Origin: Aulostomus chinensis
Lineage: Eukaryota; Chordata; Actinopteri; Syngnathiformes; Aulostomidae
Direction of reading: 5' to 3'
DNA length: 64,000 nt
Assembly: GCA_037954235.1 (NCBI GenBank)
Contig: JBBMOA010000013.1
Span: 11,639,001-11,703,000, forward strand
The notes beneath the pieces were generated by a model. The model made no database searches and was not told the DNA's origin. It was given only the letters and a program-made list of their open reading frames with translations. Below, one piece after another: positions 37,101 to 50,369 of this stretch. Within the stretch, counting starts at the first letter, position 1. Each line of letters opens with the position of its first letter. The translations under genes were made by a program, and so were the position numbers.

Positions 37101-38930
37101 AATTGGTAAAAATTGGAGTCGTGGATGGCTCCCATTTGGCAATAACACAGCATGACACAGACTTTGTCTGCTTCTTATTAGCGAGTCTGTTACTTGCACA
37201 GTTAATCCGCATCCACATGCAAACATCCTTGCGAGTCATATTGTAAGATTTCCTGTCATCTCAGCATGGAGGGGAAGTAACAAACCAAGCAGGACACATC
37301 CAGGCTTCAGCTAGCAGACACATATGCAGGACATGTTCTTGAAGATTAAGTCCAGCGGGATAACAGACACATTTGAATGGTAATGTGGGATTAATATAGC
37401 CAGCCTTTTGCAGTTGTTCCACAGGATTAAAGCACCATTGCATAGCAGCCATTAGCAGTTATATTAATTGTTAATTCTGCCTTTTAGATGAACATGACTG
37501 ACTGGAAGAACAATACTCATGTTTTCTGACACGCAGGTCATGCTGACATGCTGGTTGTGGGACTGATGGACCTCCAGGTCTCGTGGTAATATGTTCAGTT
37601 AGAAAAATGGAAATCAAATGATAATGAACAAATAAATATACAAAACAAATCACCTGTGCCACTTCTTGTCAGCTGCTACTCAGTGAACACAGCTGTGCAT
37701 GAATATAGGAGGAGGTATTAACAGTCTACCTGATCCTGCAACACCTCCTCCTCCAAGCCTCAACTGTCGCACACGCCTTCATTTTTTTTCACCCAAACGT
37801 AATAACCATGTGGAGTTACGTTATTCATGGTGTCTTAATATGCACTCTTCATGTATTTGCCATTATGTATGACTGTGACTGCTGCAGCTCACAGTGGGAG
37901 ACAACACTTAGGATTCCACCTGGAGTGCCACTGTGTTTCTTTGAGGCAGCTTGTCGCTCTGCTTCGCCAAAAATAAGCCAGTGGTCTTTTTTATGAGGGA
38001 TGGCACTGGTATCAAGCTGCAGGGAGCAGATCAAGGCAGGGCCAGAGGTCAGTTACAGAAAACTCTTATTTATTTGTTGTTTATGACACCACCACATAGA
38101 TTATCGCATTATCTTGCGAGTCCAGCTACCTGCAGCGCTACGCCTTTGAAACACTGCAGATGGGGGTCGGCACTGTTTGAGGGACAGAGCTAAACGTAGC
38201 CACTCGTGTCTGTTGAAATCCCAAGGTAACCATTCCAGCTGTGATATTTCAGTAGCCCGCTCAAGATTAAATTTGAAAGTTTGGGATGAGAGATGTCTTG
38301 AATGAACTGTCCACAATAATAAACAGAACTTGTTTCAATGCTGTTAAATAGCTACTTTTCTTAACAGGGTTCAGTACATACTTGGGCTTGTCACACACAG
38401 TCGATGTCAGGGGGAAAGAAATAGCACATACAATAAACCTTCTTTTTCCCTTTTTAATTGAATCGTGACTCATTTCTTTCCTGAATTAAAAAAAATAATA
38501 TTTCCTCTGCCAGCTGCAACCTGTTATTACAAAAGTTAAATCTACTCACATCGTGTTCTTCAAAGCTATTCACCAATTAAGTAAATAAAAAAATACAATA
38601 CACATCCTTTAAGGTGCAGTGATCAGGAAACCAAGTGAAATTGTTTGCTACCTGAGGCGAGCAGCTTTCACTCCCCTTCTTCCTCCTCCTAAAGCTTCTG
38701 AAAGTTGCTGTTTTTCCTCAGGTTGCTCTCTCACCTCCCATTCCTCTCCGTCTGACACTATGAGGTGCAAGTGTTGCAAATGCATGCCTGCATTCGGTAA
38801 AGGTCAACACTGGTCAGTGGCTGTACATGTATGAGAATGGCCTCAGTATTTCACCTCTGCTCTGGTGCTGAGAGCCTCAGCATCACAGTACTCTCAAGTA
38901 ATGGAACAAAAAAGGTAGAACGTCACAGTG
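32430..38930. other. Longest repeat-poor stretch, no gene recognised
   Basis: The only simple repeats are (TG)15 at 34081-34110, a poly-T at 34206-34219 and (AAAG)n at 36716-36736. Blocks at 35860-36480 and 36890-37260 are unique, more GC-rich than their flanks, and look like possible conserved non-coding elements. No UNC5 or other protein homology was seen. Confidence 0.45.
34081..34110. repeat. (TG)15 microsatellite
   Basis: A nearly perfect TG array of 30 nt. Confidence 0.95.
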
Positions 38931-38934
38931 GCGT

Positions 38935-38944
38935 GGGGGGGGGG
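38935..38944. repeat. Poly-G (10)
   Basis: Ten G residues in unique sequence. Confidence 0.9.
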
Positions 38945-39701
38945 TGTAACGCATGTGTGGGAGAATGTACATGTTGTGAAGTCACAACACAAATCAATTT
39001 AAATCCATCTTGCAATCTATGTACAGAGAAATGACTTATTTGTCCAATTTATTACGGAGTGTTCCATTATATTGTGAAAATGCCAGAGAATTCACACGCC
39101 TCTTGATTGAAACAATTGCCACTGGGAGAACGGAGCCAACACCCTCAGAGGAGCCGCTATTCTGAAAGTGAGTGAATCATTGATTTTCAGCAGGAAATCA
39201 TCAAGGCGAATCTATGGTAAATGAGAGAGAGGAGATGGCAAATGGTCTAGTTCAGCAGGATATTCAGTTACCACTGTATTCTTTTATAGACGGGTGGCGG
39301 TGTCCAGCTATTTTTCGGGCTTATGGTTAAGTGAAGACCAGTCATTCTCAGAGGGAGTTTGTTCCTGTGTTTTCGTAAAGTGCAAATGGAAAGCACCCTT
39401 GAGTGAACAAAATTGCACGAGGAAGAGTTTGAAAGAAATTGTAATCTTGCCAAAAATAAAAACGAGACAAGAAAGCAATAACGTCCTGAACCAACACAGA
39501 AATCCTATTGTGGATTCTGTGCCACAGTGTTGCTCTATGAAAATGAGCTTCTTTGATGTTTGATTAAAAAATATCCTCCTGCTTTGAATCCCAGTAAGAG
39601 TTGTTGGAAAATTAATAATGCTTGAATTAGAAGATTTAATATTGGGCTAACAGCTCAAACTCAGTTCAGTAAAAATGCAATACACTGTGTACTGTTTGCA
39701 T

Positions 39702-39717
39702 CCCCCCCCCCCCCCCC
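39702..39717. repeat. Poly-C (16)
   Basis: A pure run of 16 C, followed about 35 bp on by an ATACATATATGTAT palindrome at 39753-39766. Confidence 0.95.
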
Positions 39718-40646
39718 TCAGAACGACATCTTTATTCAAATGACAGACTGTTATACATATATGTATACACACACAAATATATATACACCTGTTTTGAAGT
39801 TAAATTCTCTTTCCAAGGTACATGAATTAATGAAAATTTAAAAATGTATTTGTCAGATGTCAAAATATAAATATGTAGGAGGGAAACCACATGGGGAACT
39901 GAGAGAGGTGTGGATATGAGAATAGTGTGTCTTGTTGTGTTGCTACTGAAAGATAAAGATTAAGGCAGGAAAACATCTTTGTTCTGCATGTGGATGTCCT
40001 TGGTATGGAAATATCTTTTGCAGGCTAAAGCAACCAGAATGATAAAGGGTGTTTTGGCTGATTTCTCCCGTGAAATGTTTGGATGTCGGCTACGCTTTTT
40101 CACCGTGTATGCTTTTCCAGCAGACAACGAAAAGAAAAGAGGAAAAATCTTAAGAGTAACAACGCACGAAATAAAAGATGTGTTTGTTTGATATTGAATG
40201 AAACTTGTCAGACAGCTGGGGTGTCCGTTCTTTGATGGTTATATTTGAAAGTGAGTGGATCTTTAAAAAATACGCTCTGCAAACATCTTCAGTGAAAATC
40301 TCCAGCTAACAAATAAAATATTGCCACTTCTCCACATTAGCCGATGCATTTCAAGCTGCTTTACAGCTTCATATAAGGGAACACGGTGGGCCTGTTGTTT
40401 CTGATGACTCATTCATGCTGCTGTGTCAGACTTTAACATTCTGAGATTACACAACTGATTGACTTGGCTGGCCGCAGGCTGCAGGATCTGAGATGAACCT
40501 GTGCCAGACCCTGGCAAGAGGAAGCTTAGACAACATTTGGTTCAACTTCTGTGTTAATTAATAGACTGTGGAGGCATAGTTTCATAATGAATGAAAATAT
40601 TTTTTTAATCTCATAGTAACGTGAAAGACACTGACGCCAGGATTCA

Positions 40647-40716
40647 GTGTGTGTGTGTGTTGTGTTGTGTTGTGTTGTGCTGTGTTGTGTTGTGTTGTGT
40701 TGTGCTGTGTTGTGTG
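40647..40716. repeat. (GT)n and (TGTGT)n/TGTGC pentamer array
   Basis: A short GT array passes into TGTGT pentamers punctuated by TGTGC. The TGTGC variant recurs 25 bp apart, giving a five-pentamer higher-order unit. Frames encoding VLCCVVLCC-type peptides are artefacts. Confidence 0.95.
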
Positions 40717-41036
40717 AGTGTACACTTGATGAGCAGGAGAGTGAAATCTTGAATGGAACAATATTTCCAGCCAGTCTTGTCCCCCAGGTACATTTGCAGA
40801 CTGATTTTAACTTATATTTTATTGTGTATTGATAGAGCAAAATGCCACCCACGACCCAGTGGACAAACTCTCAGCGGGGGAGGGGCCCCAAAATTCTTTA
40901 CGGAAGCAACGGCATGGAACTCATAAGATTATGTAAGTAACTAGGGATACTGCAGCATAATCGGATGCAATTTTTGCATTGCTGTGATTGAAATGTACTT
41001 AAATGTGAGAAGTTTTACCTTCAAAGGCTATTTTTG

Positions 41037-41058
41037 TTACCGTATTTCTCTACGGTAA
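41037..41058. other. Short perfect inverted repeat (8-bp stem, 6-nt loop)
   Basis: TTACCGTA and TACGGTAA flank TTTCTC. This is too short and isolated to be called a microRNA or terminator; it could be chance. Confidence 0.6.
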
Positions 41059-41599
41059 GTCTTTCTACATGATACTTTACCCCAAAAAGTGCATTTTGCC
41101 ACTCAAGTATTCACAATTAAGACCTTTGTTTTCTTCCCCAGCCACACCTTTACTCTGTGAGTCCAGGGCGCAGAAAAAGCCAACGTACTACAGACAACGG
41201 AAACCGACTCCTCCTTCAGTCTAGAGTTACAAACTGGGACACAGCAGTGAAAAAGCATCTTCGTGAACTCAAGATACCTTATGTGAGTACTTGGAAGGAA
41301 GAAAAAAACACCCAGGTAAATTCATATGTCCACATCCACATCGCATTCGGGTGACCTTTGACCACCAAAACCTTTTCAGTTCATCATTGAGTCCAAGTTG
41401 ATTTTTGTGGCAAATTCCCTCGGGAAGTTCCTGCGAGACTGTGTTCACTTGAGTTGGACGTGCACACGCTTTAGGCCTTGTAAGGTAAAAGTATGATTCA
41501 ATATGAGAACTTGGCCATTAATTAGCATCGGTGTTCGCTGTGTAGCGTAGCAGGCAGTTCTCCGAGACGCTCTGCTGTCGTTAGAAGACACCGACACTC

Positions 41600-41616
41600 T
41601 GCCCCCTGTTGTCGCT
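41600..41616 (-). promoter_or_regulatory. CTCF-core-like motif, reverse
   Basis: On the minus strand the sequence reads GCGACAACAGGGGGCAGA, containing the CAGGGGGCAG part of the CTCF core. Its orientation is opposite to the motif at 22649-22665, and the two point towards each other. Confidence 0.25.
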
Positions 41617-42889
41617 CTCATACGTTTATAATTTTCAACAGATGACTGAATAAGTCTCACCTGTCAGCAGCTGCTACCGTTCCTGTTTGAATCTTTGGGA
41701 AATATGTCAAGTGTCTAAATGCAGGAATACGCCAGTGAGAAAACACACCGTCGTCTTGAGGTGTATTCATGAGAAGGAAGCCGTCAACAGGACAAAGAGC
41801 CGAGAGCTCGGCTGCAATGTGGTTTACCCGCTGCTGGGTAAGAACAATAAAAAAGCTGGCACTGTGTTATGGGGTGTATGTGTGGGTGTGTGTACACGAC
41901 AGCGACTGACTCTCCCGAGCAGCTTAAGTGAAAAGCAGTAGAAAAACAGTGTTCTGCTTCTCACACTCAACTTCCAACGTTGGCTGGGAAATCATTGCTC
42001 CTTTTAGCTGTCAGACAGGAAGCAAAGGACAGGCGCGTACAGTATTTACAGGATTTCCACAGCTGCAGCGAGGAGTGGCTCGTGTAATTATGGCTATAGG
42101 TCTTTTGGTCGGAAGACAACCTTTCAAGATGGATCCCTTTTTTCCTTTTTCGTTTCTGGGATTGACCGTGAGGAAATCCTGCAGCTTTAGAGATGGGACA
42201 TTACTTAACATGGACCCAGAATGACGTTAAGGGCCATTAGCTTCTGGGGCTGTTAAAGCACTTGTCACACTCTAAAGGCATCCATCTGCACAACGCTAGC
42301 TTCAATCAATAGCTAAGTAATCGGTTGCAATGAGAGCCAGCATGTGGTATTACTCACCCACACTGTCCTGAAAGAGCCTCACTGCCCGATGAGAACACAT
42401 GCACCAGGCATGCAGCTCCATCACCGCTGAACGTGTCGATGGCCGAGCAATATGGTGGAAATCCTGCTATAAGGTCAAGATGTGGAATGAAAAATCGGTG
42501 GCACTACAAATGGCAGTGCTTTGACACATAGAAAACAAGTGGGCAAAGTTAATGGAAAGGTAACAAAGCAAACCAAGAGACGCTTCATGACGTGGCTCCA
42601 TTATGTGACATCACCTGCTTGTTACCCCCTTTTTTATAAGGAGCTGTGAGAACGGTTGCCAGGAACCATGGTGGTGGTGTGAATGTGGCTCTGCTGTGTG
42701 GGAAGCACACAGGAAAAACTGGAGTTGCTGAACTGTTTTAAAACACCAGGGTTAGAAAACTGGACATTTAATGTAGAAAAACAAAACAAGCACATTAAAG
42801 TAAAACGTTCCCTTGTTCTCATTAAACAGCAAATCTGCTGTTTTGATTGTGTTTGATAGCCTTGAATTATTACTGATAATAAGCTGCTA

Positions 42890-42891
<2 letters not shown>

Positions 42892-42944
<53 letters not shown>

Positions 42945-42947
42945 CAT

Positions 42948-43001
<54 letters not shown>

Positions 43002-43008
43002 ATATACA
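42892..43008. repeat. (TA)n / (CATA)n / (CA)n compound microsatellite
   Basis: About 45 bp of TA, then several CATA units, then about 17 CA units and a short CATA tail. It resembles in composition the larger array at 16416-16791 but lacks its 80-bp period. Confidence 0.95.
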
Positions 43009-45068
43009 AGATAATGATGTTTTCCCAACAATGGCAGCATTTTGTAAAAGTTTAACAAGTTAGAAGGGATTTTCTTTGGTGGATCCATCAAGTAGGACAA
43101 AGGCCGTTCCTCTTGAGTTTAAGGTGGCCTGCAATCACTTTCTACTTCTACTTCATACCATATTTCTAGATAACAAAACTAAAGACTGATAGAGTTTCCT
43201 CAGTAAAACATATTCAATATGAACATATTCAGCCAACAAGCTGCTCCACGCACTGTAGCTTGTTAAGAACAATGACTGTGTAAAGTCAAAGAGAAGGAAG
43301 ATTAGTTCTTTCAAAGTTCAAAAGATTAACTCCTCTGCTCTACTTTGACTGTATATAAAAACCATGCATCATTTGAAAAAAAAAAATACCACACACACAC
43401 CCGCACCCACAACTTTGATCTTGACTTTTATCTCGACTTTCACTGAAAATTTCAAGAGTAGAAAACACAATTACAAGGCTGCAAAATGCACTTCTATCGT
43501 CAGATCGCCGATTATTCAGCCTATGAGGCAAACTCATGATTGATCAACACAACAGTAATATCCCTGAAGACAAATTACTGCAGCGCATGCACACTGCAGT
43601 GACAGGCAGAAGCACTACTACAGCAAGAATACGTCTTGTATTTTCGACTGACAAAAAGATGGATACGCCCCCAAACGTGTGAGGTGGGAGGCAGCGGTGG
43701 CGGCGGCGGTGCCTGGAGGCTTCAGCTGTAGGGAAAATTGAATCTTATTGAGAGTAAATGGCCTCAGCTTTGAGGAAAAACAAAACCCTGACATGAATTT
43801 AACAATCAAAACAGGGATATGAATAGTTTCTGAGGTGACGGCAAAGGTTGGCTAATGTGCTTCACTGCATAAGAATGGAATCAGGCTTCCCATGTTCTGC
43901 ATACTAAGCTCCCCTCCAGACGCTATTACCGCAGGCTTCACTAGTCATACCTACACTCATATTTTTTTTAAGCTGAGCGATGATGTTTAAATGTTTCTCT
44001 TGCACAATCCTCGTCGTATTCAAAATGCTTTATCATTACGAGTTGTTTTCCGAATGCAAATTGGCCTTCTTCAAACAATGCCTTCACATACACTACGCCA
44101 TAAATCAAATTAGTAGCATGGTGTCGATGGGGGTCCCCCCGCTGTGATTTCTCTCAACAAACATGGACAACAACACAGCTGGGAGCTGAGATGCTCATGA
44201 ATTTATTCCCAGCACAACAAATATATGCAGAAGATTCTCTCAAAGAAAATTGAATCCTTAATTTCTCGTTTGAGTGGATTACCAAACCTGATGTAAAAAC
44301 TCCCTCGATTACCCATGACGGGGACGGTGTTGAACAATGAGCAAAATCGAATAACGAGGTTCATTCTTCTGTTTTTTTTTTTTTTGCCTCAAGTGTTTGT
44401 TTCAAAGACAACACTTTTACTTTCGCTCAAACTAATTGCTCTATCTGGGATGAAACATTAATGAGCTTTGAACAAGATGGATATCTAAGTGCAAACATGT
44501 AATTGTGAAGGCTGCAAAGTGGAAACGTAGCAACAAAGTACTTCTACCTCCATTACAACATTTTTTTTAGTTTGATGTTTTTCAAGAATATCTGTGCTGA
44601 AGGCACTCTCATTAAGTTTCCATCATCATATGTTAGTATAAATTATAATGCTCCACAATAACACTGCAGTTACACAAGACCTCCCGAGGAGGATTGGATA
44701 GCTTCCTATTAAAAGGTGTGGGCTTCTACTGAACCTGCCTCTCTCTTCTCTGTCAGCTTCTTCATGACAGAGCAGGTTTAGACGGGAGTCGTCTGAAAAT
44801 CTGTCCACTGGTGTTAGAAGTACAACACGGAGCGGTAAGGTCGTAACACCGAGTTCAGTTAACATCAGAGGCTTGATCTGGGAGTGGCATCACACCTGAA
44901 TTGACCAGGTTCTTTTGAACAGAGCCTTACAAAAAAAAAATGAAAAAAATATATATCTACAGTATATAGGGAGAACAGGTGGAACATGCAACATCCTTCC
45001 TCTTCTATTGATATTGTTCCTCAATATATTGTCACAGACGTTAATGGTGACCCATCTATGTTGCAGGA
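43009..45068. other. Unique non-coding sequence, nothing recognised
   Basis: A short GGC-rich stretch lies at 43688-43708 and a poly-T at 44371-44385. There is no signal-peptide-like frame beside the GGC stretch and no RNA gene. Confidence 0.5.
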
Positions 45069-45082
45069 CCCCCCCCCCCCCC
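45069..45082. repeat. Poly-C (14)
   Basis: Fourteen C residues, followed by GCCCC. Confidence 0.95.
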
Positions 45083-45213
45083 GCCCCATTCTGTCACAGC
45101 AGCTACATCTATTCTGTTTCCATTAGTAGCCTCGTGGGATCCTTCATATCTGACTACCAGTTGGCGGCAAGCTATAATTTCCGCTCTATGTTGACATTCT
45201 CTGTAATAAAGTA

Positions 45214-45290
45214 GAGTACTGCAATATCTAATCGTATCGTGATACATATTAAATCGTGAGGTCCTTTGCAGCCATTTTAGACTGGGGGAT
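45214..45290. repeat. Fragment resembling a dispersed 'ATCGTGATAC' fish repeat
   Basis: The phrase ATCGTATCGTGATACATATT, then AAATCGTGAGGTCCTTTGC, resembles from memory a recurrent dispersed repeat in teleost genomes. Only the end is present, without flanking duplication. Confidence 0.4.
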
Positions 45291-45656
45291 TATCAAGCAT
45301 CTCCAAGTTTCTTAGTAGGTAGACGGACCTCGTCTACCTGAGTAAATATGAAATTAAATTGGGTCATGGGGAATGGCGACACCCCTACACAACACTCTGT
45401 TTAAGAGGCCAAATATAAACACCCCCTGACCAATCGGATCAATTTATCGCCCTAATGAAGCAATTAGAATCTCACTGTGCTCCGTCTTCTATGTTTAGTG
45501 AAAGCATGTCCTTCTCCTGGTGACAGTGGATATTGATTTTTAGAGGCTGACCTGCTCTAAATAGTGGGCATCCCACACAATAGACCAGACACAAACACTT
45601 TTCTCAGGGCAGGAGTGTTAAGATTCAATAATAGCTTCAGAAATTTTTAAGGGCTT

Positions 45657-45660
<4 letters not shown>

Positions 45661-45694
<34 letters not shown>
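45661..45694. repeat. (TG)17 microsatellite
   Basis: A perfect 34-nt TG array. The stretch 45695-46652 holds nothing recognised. Confidence 0.95.
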
Positions 45695-45695
<1 letters not shown>

Positions 45696-46652
45696 CTGTG
45701 GAAGCTATTCAACAAGCCTATTGTTGCGTGTCCGTTGGCACACATATCTAATGGAGCAGCTTCTTCTTGTTCTCACTGAGAAAGTGAATTATGATGTGCC
45801 AGTGTGAGATCCGGGATCAACACATCTGAGACAGAAGCCTCATACGGGGACGCCCCCCCACCACCACCACTGTCCTCTTGTCCTATATTCGGAGATAATC
45901 AGTCCTACCTTAGCTCGTCTTTCCATATGTCGCAGAGATTTGATTACTTGCCATTTTACAGCTCATTAATGAAGACTTATGCTGCATTTGTAATGAATGT
46001 GCCCTGGCTGAAACATGATCAAGTTTATGGCCTTCGCTGAGTGCCTTTTAGATGATTGCTTTCACCTCCATGGTTGGTTTCATTGGTGTGGCAGAAGGAA
46101 GCCACTGCAGAAATGGAGAGCAATAGGGAACTCTAGCCCAGGAACCCAATTACAAAAGGATTTTTTATAAGGAAACAGAAAGCATAGGGGAGAGGTAAAT
46201 GCTATTTTACACAATGAAAGATTTGACATTTCATGCTTGGCTTTAAGTTAATAAAGTATAAATCACAACAGTATAAACGTATATGATGTCTATTCTCATA
46301 ACAGTTCGTGTTTTGTGAAGCTTATTCCACCCATGAAAGCCACTATGTACCAAAACTCCACCAAACGAACAACAAAGACCATGTTAAAAGAGTCCCGGTG
46401 CTTTCTGCAGAGATCCAAACAGCTGAAAAGCCAAACATTCACAGATGCTTTTCAACCAAACATTTAGCTGCATTCACACTATGCAGATGGGAGTATTGAT
46501 GCACATCAGTAGCATTCATTGGAGGACAAATAGAAATGTTACCATCCATTTGCAGCCGTACGACAGTAATTACAGCTTACACCACCTATGGCTTTTCCAC
46601 ACGGAGGTCGTCTTTCTACTGAGCTTGTTTGGAAAACAACTTGCAATTTGAA

Positions 46653-46664
46653 GGGGGGGGGGGG
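46653..46664. repeat. Poly-G (12)
   Basis: A pure G run. A second run of 10 G follows at 46928-46937, C12 at 47540-47551 and C9 at 47892-47900, making four G/C runs within 1.25 kb. Confidence 0.93.
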
Positions 46665-47900
46665 ACTGCATTGTTGTCTATTGCAGCAGTATTTTCAAGG
46701 AATATTTTGACATTTTGGTAGGTAAGATTAATAACCCTCTCGTGCTCCTACATTATGTATGGAGCTGGAGACTGTAGTCAATTAGCTTAGCTTAGCATGA
46801 AGCCTGAAAAGCAACTCAAAAATATGCCCACAAGCACCTCTTGAACTCCATAATTAACATATTTTACATGTTTTTACATATTTGTTTAGCAGGTACAGAA
46901 GCAGAAAAATAAAACTGTTTTTTTGGTGGGGGGGGGGATTTTCATTCACAATCTGTCTCTTTTTAATGTACCATGCAGTGTTGTGAACTTTTATAAGAAA
47001 TCACAGTGTATAGGAGCAATTTAGATATTGTTTGTCATGAAACGGAATAATCATAGCTATGTTTTCCTTTGTGTATGAGCCTCGTAATCTAAAAACTGTT
47101 GTTGGCTTAACTGGAGCCTTCTTCCTCGAAAGCCTGCCATCTACAGAAGCCCACAACAGACAGCAACGAGCCCCTTCACATTTTAGTGTATTCCTGCTTG
47201 TTTCCTTCTTTAATTAGTCAACATTTTTATTACTGGGAGTGACCTATTTAGAGGGGCATCCTTTTTAAACAAGCTAGAAGAGAGAAGTGTTCTCTGCTCT
47301 TGTTGTGTGTCTTTCATAAAAATAGGTTTGTTACTGAATGCTTCTGCACACAGCATCTCCAAGGTCTTCCTGTTAACACTGTAGAGACCAGCTGATCACG
47401 AGGCTGGCTGTCATGGCAACCACAGCAACAAATATCACCATAGAATTTATGAGGACACACAGAGGATGTAGGTGAGGGACGAATCAACAAGAGAGCTGGG
47501 TCACGACAGCAGACTCCACTTGAAAAATCAAGAATTTTACCCCCCCCCCCCTTTTTTTAGTACCTTCTGGCTCAAACTGACAAATTATGAATTCATAAAA
47601 AGTATGAGGAAGAAATAATTTCAGTGCAAATTCCAAGTTGGAAGCACGTGGTATCAACAGACAGTTTGATTTATGATGTCTTGGACTTGCACCAGTACAA
47701 AAGATTGTTGCTCCCTAAGGTTGATTAAGGACAGGCTCACCCAGAAGGAAGTTAGCCTGTGCTTGAAAGAAGATGACGGAATAAATAACAGAGATTGGAC
47801 AATTATTTTCTGTCTGAAGTTGTCAGTTACATCTTTTGTCCTGGCAATGAGGAGTTTCACAAGGACTAAATAGCATGTGGGAGGATCACGTCCCCCCCCC

Positions 47901-50283
47901 AACGAGCAGATGCCCTGAGCACCAGAGGAGGCCTTAGTGCAGCCAGCAGGATGCCCTCTCATCCAGCTTCCCGCCCACAGACATGAGTAACACAGGGAAT
48001 CAAACCAGCAGCCCTCGTGTTGGCAGGAAACAGAACCTGAAGTTACTGATTCAAGGACTTTTCTCTGAGTATGTGGTGAAGTCAGGTTGCTGCAGTCCCC
48101 AGCATCACTGCTAGATGCCGCTAGCTCCTACACTGGTCCTTCAATACCTCTGAGCAGAAGTATTAAAGGTTAAATGATTATCTTGTTTCTGACACCCCTC
48201 TCTGTTCTTGGAACATTCGTTTGCAACTTTAATTCCACAAATGGACTCCAAAGCTGTTTACACAACGAGAGACGGCGTTTGGCTGTGACAGCTCATGAGC
48301 AGTTTCCTTGTGACTAATGCAGCATAATCAAGTCACATGTACACTTACGTCTACTTGAAAGCCCTTTCGAAGCCCGCGCTGCTGCAAAGTTGTATTAAAA
48401 ATGGATCTTATGTGATTTGTTTTTTTAGACCCTCATATTCTAAGTGATATGCACAGAGACATATGGCGGTACACAGTGCAACATGAAAGCTTCATGCTTG
48501 ATAAGTAGCCGGAAAAAAACAAAAAAACTGGTCGAAGAATTTACAATAGGGACTTGATTGCACATGTTTGGCCCAATCATTGTAAACCAGAGGTTTTACA
48601 GTCCATTCTCCTCCCAAGTTGTCAAATATAGACGAGCCGCGGGCGTCTCTATTTTGATGACCTGTGATGAGAACGGGTCTTTGTGCTTCCACTCTGTTAC
48701 AATGAAGCACCTCACAGACACTCAGATCACATTCTCCATCATTCACTGAAAGCCAGCTGCTCGTGCCAGAGAGCCATTCAATCGTGAGCTTTCAAAGAGA
48801 GTGGTCAGCAGACGAATCACTTGGTGAACATCACTAAATATGTCAACAACTTCAATGGAAGGGCTCAGAACGGTTGTGTTTAGCTACCATGCTACCATGC
48901 TGGGATTGAGGCAGAAATGTCTTTATATGCATGTACTGGTGGGCGGGGCGATGATGGCGGAGTGAGGCACTGAGGAGGTGCTGGCATCCCACGCCATAGA
49001 CTTTTTGAAATTTGCAGAGCGTGTAGAATTAATGACTCCCCGCTGAGCTGGATGGGTGTCGAGAAAAGGGAGGAGAGGAGAGAGAGAGAACTCGGTGATG
49101 GTGTAGAAAATGACCTCTGAGGGGGAGAGGAGCGAATGAGGCAGGCAGGAGAAGATGGGTGGTGGTGATGGTGGTGGTGAGGGGGTGGGTGGTCTACAGG
49201 GAGAAGCACAGAGAGGGATTCAAACCCAGGTCACCTTCTCCAGAGAGAGCAGCTGTGAACACTTTGCCCCTGGGATGGGGGTCACAGTCGAAAGCTCTGT
49301 ATCTTCTACCGCGGAAGCCCAGATCCACTCTCTCTGCCTTCACCCTGCACAGGTCTGCAATAACAAAGCCAATTAAGAAGCCCAGGAGGGAAGCTAGCGC
49401 AGCCTCACAGTCGCCTCGCGCTGACTTGGCAACCAGAATTATAGCTCAAGAGAGTACCTTTCAACATGGAATAGAGAGAATATCAGCAATTACTAGTGAA
49501 TACCTCCATTCTCCAACTGATGTGGTGACTCATAAAGCCATCTTTAATTTATCCCAGATGCATGCTAAGCCATCATACTGGAATAATGGCTGCAACGGCG
49601 TAATACCTTGTGTTTTAAGATTAAATGTGGCTAACCTCAGCGGAATATGGGTTTTATTTTGTAATGATCCGGGCTGCTGCGTTGCTGTTTACTCTCTTGG
49701 TTTCATCTGGATGTCACACAGCAAGTCAACTCGATATCACGGTATTCTGTGAGACGGGTGATAAACTGACAGGTTGGTCTCTGCTGCGCCTCCTCCAATG
49801 TCTGAGAGTAAAATAATGCTTCTGTTATCTTCAGATGTGTGCAAAGAATCTTAGGGTTTATTAACCAGGCAGCTATTCGGGTAGCTGGATGTCATTCTTC
49901 ACTATATTCCCCAGCTGTCCCATTGTCTTTCTGTGCTATAGCTGCTCTGAAAAGTGATTGTGAACTGTAAAAACTGGCTTAGATCCTTGACATGGGTGGC
50001 CAGGTGGGAGCTATGTGCTCCTCGGTAACTGTCATCTCGTAGATTTGAAATCCCTCCCCAATCGATTGGACTAAAAGCTCTAATCTGATTGTTAAAAGAG
50101 CTGATTTGACAAAGCTGTTATCAAACTGATTTAAGCACCGATCAATACTGCATTATGTGCGGCTGTCTGTTTTTTTCCTCTCTTTCTTTCAGGGTTGTGG
50201 CAACTTTTTCCAAGGACATGTTCCAGAGTCTTTCTCACCTGTAAAACCACACTAAAACCCACTGTGAGTTGAAAGACAGACAG
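47901..50283. other. Non-coding block containing the longest non-repetitive open frame
   Basis: The stretch 49159-49752 (+) stays open for 197 codons. The predicted product begins in low-complexity Val-rich sequence from GGT/GTG repeats and then reads as ordinary sequence without a domain I recognise. No promoter, splice pair or homologue is evident. The second half (about 49350-49760) is unique and could instead be a conserved non-coding element. I do not call a gene. Confidence 0.3.
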
Positions 50284-50308
50284 AGTGAGTGAGTGAGTGA
50301 GTGAGTGA

Positions 50309-50364
<56 letters not shown>

Positions 50365-50369
50365 GTGTT
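50284..50369. repeat. (GAGT)n followed by (GT)n
   Basis: About seven GAGT units run into about 27 GT units with one CG variant. An oppositely oriented (AC)n array lies 162 bp to the right. Confidence 0.96.

Noticed and set aside
41037..41058. Hairpin considered as a microRNA precursor
   Set aside because: The stem is only 8 bp; a precursor needs a roughly 30-bp imperfect stem.
43618..43809. Minus-strand frame with an Ala run near a GGC-rich stretch, considered as the signal-peptide exon
   Set aside because: It has no hydrophobic signal-peptide core after a good start, no phase-1 donor that would join the exon at 15865, and the Ala run comes from the trinucleotide repeat.
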